From Symbiotaphrina buchneri (Eukaryota > Ascomycota > Symbiotaphrinales > Symbiotaphrinaceae): 64,000 bases of DNA. Where the stretch lies: contig BCIG01000011.1 in NCBI GenBank assembly GCA_001599915.1, positions 682,001 to 746,000 of the forward strand, given 5' to 3'. Of the stretch, positions 57,341 through 64,000 are shown in pieces (position 1 is the stretch's first letter; every line of letters starts with the position of its first letter). A model generated the notes under the pieces. It was given only the letters and a program-made list of their open reading frames with translations. It did no database searches and had not been told where the DNA came from. Made by a program: the position numbers and the translations under genes.

Positions 57341-57517
57341 GCCGTTTCTCCACCGCAATCAAGCTTTGACGGCGGAAACGGTGGTTCTAATAATATCATC
57401 CGGTCCCGTTTGGAAGGCGGGTCCGGCATCTTTAGAGACATGCATAATCACATTCATATTTCCCGCTGGGTGCCATGATGCCCTGATTCTTTTTCTCTAC
57501 CGAGTGCTTTCATCTGC

Positions 57518-57525
57518 TTTTAAAA
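57518..57525 (+). promoter_or_regulatory. TATA-like box of the GH17 gene
   Basis: TTTTAAAA about 113 bp upstream of the start codon, followed by CT-rich sequence (CCTTCCTTCTTGC) typical of fungal transcription starts. Supports a strongly expressed, regulated promoter. Confidence 0.4.
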
Positions 57526-57637
57526 CCCGTTTCCTTCCTTCTTGCTTGGGTTCTGCATCTCCTACTCGTACATTTTATTTCGTACTCCTTTCACTGGTAC
57601 TGCATAATTAATTCCACGCTCGTTTTCAGAACCCATA

Positions 57638-58507
57638 ATGAAGACCTTCTCTCACATTCTCGCAATTGCTGCCGCCCTCTCCACTGTTGAGGCATACTGG
57701 AAGGGCTTCAACGTTGGCGCGAACAACCCAGACGGGTCCTGCAAGTCTCAAGCCGACTGGGAGAAGGCGTTCCAAACTCTCCAAGGCCTTCCAGGCTACT
57801 TCGCCAGCGCTCGACTGTATGCTTCTTCGGACTGCAATACTCTGGCCAACGCCGTACCAGCGGCAATTGCTACGGGCACCACACTCCTCGTCGGGGTCTG
57901 GACGGAGGATGAGGCACATTACGAGGCTGAGAAGGCCGCGCTGTCGTCAGCAGTCGCGCAATACGGTTCCGACTGGATAGTCAGCGTGTCTGTGGGCAGC
58001 GAGGACCTCTACCGTGGAGACACATCGGCCAGCACCCTTGCTTCCCAGATCAACGAGATCCGAGACATGCTATCATCGGCCGGAGCCAGTGGTGTTCAGG
58101 TTGGACATGTTGATACTTGGACAGCTTGGGTGGACGGTGCCAATACTGCGGTCATCCAGGCCTGCGATTTCGTGGGCACCGACGGTTACCCGTACTATCA
58201 AGATACCGCCATTGAGGATGCGTCCAACGTCTTCTGGGAGAGCGTCCAGAACGTCCGGGATGTGGTCAACAATGTCAAGCTGGGCGCCTGGGTCTGGATT
58301 ACAGAAACGGGCTTTCCTGTCAGTGGAGATGCCGAAGGATCATCTGTTCCGTCGGTCCAGAATGCGCAGACGTATTGGTCGGAGGTCGCCTGTGCTGCCT
58401 TTGAGAGCGCACATACATTCTGGTACACGCTTCAGGACTACAATGCCAGTCCGTCCTTTGGAGTGGTGGATGCCAACTTCAACCCCATCTATAACCTGGC
58501 GTGCTAG
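57638..58507 (+). CDS. Secreted GH17 beta-1,3-glucanase/glucanosyltransferase-like enzyme
   Basis: Intronless, 289 residues. A signal peptide MKTFSHILAIAAALSTVEA is followed by the mature start YWKGFNVGANNPDGSCKS, as in the Bgl2/Scw subgroup of glycoside hydrolase family 17. Expected acid/base Glu sits in VSVGSEDLYRG (about residue 128) and the nucleophile Glu in WITETGFPVSG (about residue 229). No GPI anchor signal or Ser/Thr linker is present, so it is probably wall-associated or free in the medium like Bgl2. Such enzymes cut and rejoin beta-1,3-glucan in the cell wall. Several Cys (SCKS, SSDCNTL, ACDFVG, VACAAF, NLAC) could form disulfides. Own promoter with a TATA-like box. Confidence 0.92.
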   Translation: MKTFSHILAIAAALSTVEAYWKGFNVGANNPDGSCKSQADWEKAFQTLQGLPGYFASARLYASSDCNTLANAVPAAIATGTTLLVGVWTEDEAHYEAEKAALSSAVAQYGSDWIVSVSVGSEDLYRGDTSASTLASQINEIRDMLSSAGASGVQVGHVDTWTAWVDGANTAVIQACDFVGTDGYPYYQDTAIEDASNVFWESVQNVRDVVNNVKLGAWVWITETGFPVSGDAEGSSVPSVQNAQTYWSEVACAAFESAHTFWYTLQDYNASPSFGVVDANFNPIYNLAC

Positions 58508-58728
58508 ATCCGAAGCAATGAGCATAGACATGCAGCGTTTACCTTTTGGAGGCTTCCTCGACAGCTGTCAAGGATAGACAATTTCTGCCAGCGACTCTTT
58601 TATCGTTGCATTTCTTGGGGGCCAGCTGCTTTGGAGTAAGGGAGTTTTGCGAGGAGGTTCTTACAAAGGAAGAGACCGGCCATACTTAATCAGGCGACTC
58701 ATGGGTGACTAGTCGGGGCCGCATGATC

Positions 58729-59172
58729 CTAGAAGGTTGCTTCAGCGCTGTATAATAGAATTGAGCATAATGATAATCGTTGTTCGCAGGAAGGGTTCCA
58801 TGAGAAATTGCCGGAGAGTAACGTAGTATTCCGAGGGTGGTGAGGCCATCCATCATGAGGGTGGAGTCTCTCTTTCGAGACATTTCGTCTTATGCCGTCT
58901 GAGACAGACGGGAAAAGAATTCCTGTAGTGTCATGAGTGTCATGTCTTTCTTTTCCTTTTCTTACTCGTGTTGTCAACAGTTTGTGTATCGTAGGGTCCA
59001 CGTAATCCGAGTCATCGAAGCCCTTTTCAGCCAATTTCCAACCTAAAGACGCCTCTGCCGGCGCCGCAACCTTGTTTCCCCGCGCATCGGCTATGCCGAT
59101 TCGAGTTGCTGTCGAGCCCATCAATTCAGGCCCACCGTCCCGATAATCCCATCCATCAGCAGCCATCGTCAT
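58729..59172 (-). CDS. Doubtful hypothetical protein
   Basis: Open frame of 147 codons starting with an ATG at 59172 (MTMAADGWDYRDGGPELMGS). The first 70 residues have balanced, protein-like composition (GIADARGNKVAAPAEASLGW, then KLAEKGFDDSDYVDPTIHKL), while the second half looks like translated non-coding sequence. I recognise no family. It could be a small lineage-specific gene, the 5' exon of a gene with an unseen intron, or chance. Confidence 0.2.
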   Translation of the reverse strand: MTMAADGWDYRDGGPELMGSTATRIGIADARGNKVAAPAEASLGWKLAEKGFDDSDYVDPTIHKLLTTRVRKGKERHDTHDTTGILFPSVSDGIRRNVSKERLHPHDGWPHHPRNTTLLSGNFSWNPSCEQRLSLCSILLYSAEATF

Positions 59173-59521
59173 AATGTCTCACTCAGTGAGCAGACGGACC
59201 GGCTACCATCCGAGCACCTTCCGCCTTTCACCTCTCTCCAAGCCCACGAAGTTGACGGCGGCCGGTATCCAGAAAAGGCAGAGGGAACGGGTAAAGGGTG
59301 CGCGCACCCCTAATGCGGAACGGGGACGGCAGCGAGTGGGGGCTGAGCGGCCATCCGGGTTACTCTTTTTCTCTTTTCGGCCGGGCTTGGTTCACAGCAG
59401 TTCCCATGCTCGGCGACTGAGACATGACGATGGGGTTCTGGGAATAGCTTCACAGGTTGCAAATACGAGCGGGGTTGCGATGGTCCCTTCTTTTGTCTGA
59501 TGTGCTATTTCGCCCTACTTC

Positions 59522-59528
59522 TATATAA
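59522..59528 (+). promoter_or_regulatory. TATA box of the small secreted-protein gene
   Basis: TATATAA about 150 bp upstream of the start codon, followed by a CT-rich tract (CTGCTCTCTTTCTTTTCTCC) where transcription probably starts. This is the cleanest core promoter in the window. Confidence 0.6.
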
Positions 59529-59672
59529 GACCCCTTTCTTGCGACGGTTTTGTCTGCTCTCTTTCTTTTCTCCAGCAGCCGTTATACCTTGAGATATTCT
59601 TTATTGTATAATCTATCCACCATCTTTTAATCCAACTCCCTAATACCATATCACCAAAACGATCCTGGCACA

Positions 59673-60460
59673 ATGGTCTCCATGCGCTCCATCCTCCTGA
59701 GCCTTCCCCTGCTCTCCTCCCTCGCCCTCGCCGTCCCCACATCCCTCCAAGCGCGCGACCCTGCGGAGATCATCTACACCTTCAAGACCCAGGTCGTGAG
59801 CGGTGACCCCAGCAAAAACGGACTCTATGTCACCAGCTACCACACCGGTAAGCCGCCCCTCTGTGCGGCCGAACCCTATCCGTAAGGCCCCCGCTGACAT
59901 CAATCTCCTTCCTCCAGGCGCCGGCACAAGCGATGCCGTCCTGGCCGCCAGCGGTGGTGTCCAAGGCTTCCTGAACGACACGAGGTTGCAGTTCGATCTG
60001 GATGGGAGCAGTAGCATCCCCTCCTACATGGTCATGGGAGCGGACACCAACTACGCCCGTAAGTAAACCGCCAGGTCCGCCTCTCATGAGCACTCGCGCT
60101 GATCCAATTCCTCTGCGGCAGAATGGGAGCAGCCCACCATCGACAGCATCGAGGAAGGAAGCGCCGGCTTCTTCATCAACAGCACCGGCCTGCAGTACAA
60201 CGTCTCTTTTGCCGGCTGGCTAGGTAAGGAACCAGACCTCTGGGCCTTTCTGACTGCCTGCCCCTCGATCCTGCTCGTGGCTGCACTGGCGCAACATGTA
60301 TGGCATGTGTATTGCAATATGATACTGACTGCAACGCATAGCCTGCGACTGGTACCACGGGGCGCCCCAGCTGTTCTGGCTGGCGGAATACTACCCCCAC
60401 ACGATCCCCTGCAGCTGCGCTCAGGTCAACCTCATCCCCGAGTCGGTCAATCTGGAATGA
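59673..60460 (+). CDS. Small secreted fungal protein, function unknown
   Basis: Four exons, 59673-59847, 59918-60058, 60122-60223 and 60342-60460, give 178 residues. Signal peptide MVSMRSILLSLPLLSSLALA, then a short propeptide-like stretch ending LQAR. The mature part is a compact beta-rich domain: IIYTFKTQVVSGDPSKNGLY, GGVQGFLNDTRLQFDLDG, LQYNVSFAGWLACDWYHGAP, YYPHTIPCSCAQVNLIPES. It resembles a class of secreted fungal proteins known only by a domain of unknown function (DUF7907-type, a tentative match). Three Cys near the C-terminus (ACDW, PCSC) may pair; there are N-glycosylation sites NDT, NST and NVS. A TATA promoter suggests regulated expression. An effector or wall role is possible but unproven. 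Confidence 0.8.
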
Positions 60461-61117
60461 GGCTGCACGTCGCTGGACAGACACTGTTGGTTATTGCATA
60501 TTCCAGTCTTCAATTCTGCTTTCTCTCAGCATTGGTGGTTAGATTAGAATGTTAGCTCGTATTTCTCTCGAATCGATTGAGGCACTCTGTCAGTAGCGTT
60601 CTGTGTCTTTATCTTCCAGTATTGTAGGCGATCAGGTCATTACAGTCAAAATCCAACAGATGAAGTGTTAGGGTGCTTTGTATTCTCTTTTTGAACTACC
60701 GTATGATGACATACTATTGTAGTTATCGCCTAGTTGGTGGTAGACAAAGCTTTTCCATAGTCCCGTGATATCCGCGCTTTTGGAGCCCATACTTTCATAT
60801 CGAACTCCTAATGCAGTCGTGCTGAGCACGCAAGATGCGCCTGAAACCGGTGTACAAGAAAGCAGGACCGGTAGGTTACCCAGCCGTCCCGCATCGCGTC
60901 TGTTCGCCCAAACCTCGCAGGCAAATGCATCAATAATAAACTCAAGACGCCGCTGGATGCATCAAAGAACGCCGAGGAATTCCCAAGATGATCGACGAAA
61001 TAATTGCAACATGACCGAACCCTCATACTCGCCGTCAATGAAGAAGGTCCGTTAATCCATGAACACCCTTTCCCAGATGCGCTTTTCTATGTGCCATCGG
61101 CCCTTTACCCACAATGC
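60461..61117. other. Convergent intergenic region
   Basis: About 660 bp between the secreted-protein gene and the CHD1 stop codon. No gene or repeat is supported. Confidence 0.5.
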
Positions 61118-64000
61118 CTATTTTGCCCCGCCTTCTTTTGCTTCAACTCTCTTTGCAGAGCTTGCAGCATCAGACTCTACAATCTTTTCGTACATGTTCT
61201 TTAATTTTTCCCAAGGGGTCCCTGGGTTGGGCCAGTACAAGCTGACATATTTCCTGCGGGAGAAATTAGGCTGTGCACTAGACTTTAAGCAGCATCACAT
61301 ACCATAAGCGTTGCTCGAGCCCATCAGCCTCGTTCCCAGACTTTTCAGTCAAAATTGTCTTCACAAAGTTGCCAATACGTGGAAGTTCTTCTCGAAGGAT
61401 TTTGGCCCTGACAACCTTATCCTGAACCTTCTCTTTCGTGGCGGTCTGCACATGCTTGAGGCTCTCCTTAACGGGCTTGAATAATTCTCGGAGCATGGGG
61501 TCCTCATCTGTTGGTGCAAAGCCATTGGCCATAATTGAAACGCTCCGCTTGTGATGGATATGAGGTGAATCTTCAGATCGACGATGATTACGCCTCTCAT
61601 CGTCCAGATCGCCGTTATGTTTCCGCTTCACATCATGTTTGAGACCATGGGATTTGGAGTCGCCATGTGAGTGATGACGTTCGACACTCACGCGACGCTC
61701 AGCATGACTATGAGTTCGGTGCCGTGATTTGTCCGAGTCACGGGAGAATTTTGACTGACCCAAGTGTGGCGCGGGTGATGCAGACGCCTTGTCTGCACGC
61801 CTCATAGATTGATTTTTCTTGTTGTTGCGATGATGATTTTCGACGGCCCGTCTGGCAGCCACGTTGGTGCCATTGCTTGTCTTCTCTTTCAGAACCGATA
61901 GGAGATAGTCCGCTCTCCTCACCAAGTGCACGGCACCAGGAGACTTTGCCACTTTCTCTTCGGTATTGGTCCGCTCCGCCTTTTTGTCAACGCGATGTTC
62001 TTCCAAGAAGAATTTGTCGCCCATCCCAAGGTCGGGATCGTCTCGGATCTGCGTCCAAGCCCCATAGCCATGTTTTAGGATGCCCACACAGAGCATACCA
62101 TCTTCTCTCGCCCCCCATTCGCAGCTGTAATGGGCAGGCTTCGAAGCTTCGGGAATTCGGAACGCCTTAGGATCAGCAATGGCACCAATGACCTCCTTTA
62201 GCATACGCATCTCAGTCGGGCGCTCTGTTATTGTCTCTGCATTCATGCGCTTGACCCCCTTAAAGTCGAACAGGACCGCCTTTTTATCCTTCTTGGTTAT
62301 GCTCTTACCATCGCGTTCGAGGGCTTCCACTTTGGCTTGCTCCTCCTTGAGCAGTCTGTAACTGATCCTAGTGATCTCGTCTAGTGTCGACTTGAGCAGG
62401 TCTCGATCTCGATCGACCAAACCAGCATCCTGCACCAGTTCATCACCGCGGTCTTCGATCGACCCATAGCGGAGGAATGCTCGGAACAAATTGCGAATTT
62501 CTTTCTCGCCCAGGGGCCGCATTGGGTCCGTGTTTTCCTCGTCCGACTCTTCAGCCTCAGCCCGTTCTGCTTCAGCCGCGAGATCCCTGGCCCTCTTCTT
62601 GGCTGCTCTTTGCTCTCGCTCGTCGAGGACCTGTTTCCTCTTCCGTGGAGCATTCTGTTCGATGACATCGGCGAGATATTTTTCGTCAGCCTTACGCTTT
62701 TCTTCGGCCTTGAGTTCCTCCAATTGCTCCTGGGGAATGATCTGATCCCATTCAAGGTCGACCTTGACATCCATGTATTCAAAGCTCCGTAAGAATTCTT
62801 CTCCTCCGTCTGCTTCAATACCACTGGGTCCTTCTGTTTTGTGCTCCTCAGCACTCTCCAAAACAGCATCGATATCCAATTCCTCTAGCTTCTTCTGGTT
62901 GCCTGACTGCTCAAACATCTTTTGACCACGTTTCTTGAGAATTCTAGAAATGTCGTCAGACGAGGTAGGTTCGTTGACACGACCAGCCTTAGCCATCTTA
63001 TCAGTCAATTCTTTGGCAACGTTATCGGTGACGCCTCGTTGAATAGTAATAAACTCGAGCATGAGCTTATTGCGGGCTCTCTCAAGCACCTCCTCCTCTA
63101 CGGTTTCTTTTGAGACCAGTCTATACACGGAGACGGGCTTTTTCTGGCCAATGCGATGCGCTCGAGCCATTGCTTGAAGGTCCGCCTGGGGATTCCAGTC
63201 GGAATCGAAGAGGATGACTGTATCCGCAGTCATTAGATTAATTCCAAGACCACCTGCCCGTGTAGACAGCAAGAAACAGAAATCTTTGCTTTCAGGTGCA
63301 TTGAAGTGATCCATCGCTTTTGCACGGGCTGCTGATGGTATGGTACCATCCAGCCGTTGGAATTGATGACCTCGTAGCTGGAGATAATCACCTAGTATGT
63401 CGAGCATCTTGACCATCTGGCTGAAGATGAGTACCCGATGGTTGTCTCGCTTCAACTTCGTTAACAGCTGATCGATCAGCATCATTTTTCCACTGCTAGT
63501 GATAAGATGCTTCAGCACATCTTCTCTAGATGTTCGGCCAGCTAAGATCCGCTCTTCAGCATTCGCGAACATGAATGGATGGTTGCTAGCCTTTTTGAGC
63601 TCCATCATTATGTTGAGCAGTGATTGCTTCGGTCCCTTAGCGCCTTGGTTGAGTGCAGCATAATTCTTCGTAAGTATGTTCTTGTAGTACTCCAATTGTA
63701 CGTCAGAAAGTTCGACTCGGATAATCTTTTCGGTCTTAGGAGGAAGATCCTTCTCCACCTTTTGCTTTGTGCGACGAAGCATATAGGGTTTGATCGCATT
63801 GTTCAACTCCTCAATTTTCTGAGCCGCTGCTTCGGAAGTCAAGTCCATGTTGTCCTCGATAAAAACCTTACCCGGCATTAGGAAATCCATAAGAGCCGAT
63901 AATTCCTCCAGGTTATTCTGCACAGGAGTTCCTGTGATCAGAAGACGGCTTGGCGCTTTGAAGCCTTGCAGTTTCATATAAAGCTGTGATTGCCTGTTCT
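61118..64000 (-). CDS. CHD1: Chromodomain-helicase-DNA-binding protein CHD1 (3' part, cut by window edge)
   Basis: ATP-dependent nucleosome remodeller that spaces nucleosomes over transcribed genes. The visible coding part is a long exon (64000-61303) and a last exon (61253-61118) split by a 49-nt intron; the N-terminal chromodomains and first helicase motifs lie beyond the right edge. Visible in order: QSQLYMKLQGFKAPSRLLIT then GTPVQNN (helicase motif III region), the C-terminal helicase lobe (FSQMVKMLDILGDYLQLRGH, STRAGGLGINL, DSDWNPQADLQAMARAHRIG), the SANT/SLIDE DNA-binding region (KEIRNLFRAFLRYGSIED, WGAREDGMLCVGILKHGYGA), an Arg/His-rich linker, and the CHD1 C-terminal CHCT domain (DPMLRELFKPVKESLKH). 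The spliced end reads RLWKYVSLYWPNPGTPWEKL, which fixes the last intron. Confidence 0.95.

Larger units (their letters stand above)
56681..57637. other. Intergenic region upstream of the GH17 gene
   Basis: About 960 bp. Contains a three-copy 10-bp tandem repeat (57311-57340) and, close to the GH17 start, a TTTTAAAA box with pyrimidine-rich leader. No gene is supported. Confidence 0.5.
58508..59672. other. Intergenic region, with one doubtful minus-strand frame
   Basis: About 1.17 kb between the two secreted-protein genes. The right end holds a clear TATA box. One minus frame (58729-59172) is listed separately at low confidence; nothing else is supported. Confidence 0.45.

Noticed and set aside
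59174-59500. 108-codon plus-strand frame starting MSHSVSRRTGYHP
   Set aside because: Arg/Ser-rich translation of apparently non-coding DNA, with no splice partners or family resemblance.

Overview
This window is nuclear DNA from a filamentous ascomycete (Pezizomycotina). Genes are dense, lie on both strands, and are split by short introns of about 46-120 nt with GTRNGT donors, CTAAC/CTGAC-type branch sites and YAG acceptors. Gene content (a CpcA-type cross-pathway regulator, a COT-1 NDR kinase, a Whi2-like BTB protein, fungus-specific secreted and disordered proteins) fits Eurotiomycetes best. That placement is an inference; the species is not identified.

Layout. 0.3-9.4 kb: mitochondrial ribosomal uL10 (-), TRP4 anthranilate phosphoribosyltransferase (+), RPC10/RPB12 (-), a long disordered basic protein (+), NAR1 (-). 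9.5-15.2 kb: KpnI-palindrome-rich spacer, SUZ-domain protein (-), small conserved fungal protein (+), tubulin cofactor E (-). 15.4-25.3 kb: splicing factor PRP11/SF3A2 (+), COT-1 kinase (-), TIM54 (+), NatA subunit NAT1/Naa15 (-). 26.1-31.4 kb: MIX23 (+), Whi2-like protein (+), CpcA bZIP (-). 33.2-43.8 kb: GPATCH1-like protein (+), KIN1 kinase (+), CAF40/RCD1 (+), fungal conserved protein (-). 45.6-53.2 kb: single-pass membrane protein (+), RAD51 (+), NUP120 (+). 53.2-57.6 kb: gene-poor tract holding a broken dipeptidyl-peptidase III gene. 57.6-64 kb: two secreted proteins (GH17 glucanase-like; small cysteine-containing protein) and the 3' part of CHD1 (-), which runs off the right edge.

Most genes are single-copy housekeeping functions with no operon-like logic. 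One plausible link is amino-acid control: cpcA lies in the window, and TRP4 and the cpcA upstream region carry TGASTCA elements of the kind bound by Gcn4/CpcA. Exon structures were worked out by hand from splice signals and family conservation. The least certain points are the 5' ends of cpcA and the Whi2-like gene and the 3' end of NAT1.

I found no tRNA, rRNA, CRISPR array, viral element or intact transposon. No clear new multi-gene system is visible. The most unusual signals are a dispersed intergenic GGTACCTTA palindrome family, the AUG-less open frame of cpcA, the DPP III pseudogene, the shortened NAT1 and several tiny coding exons.
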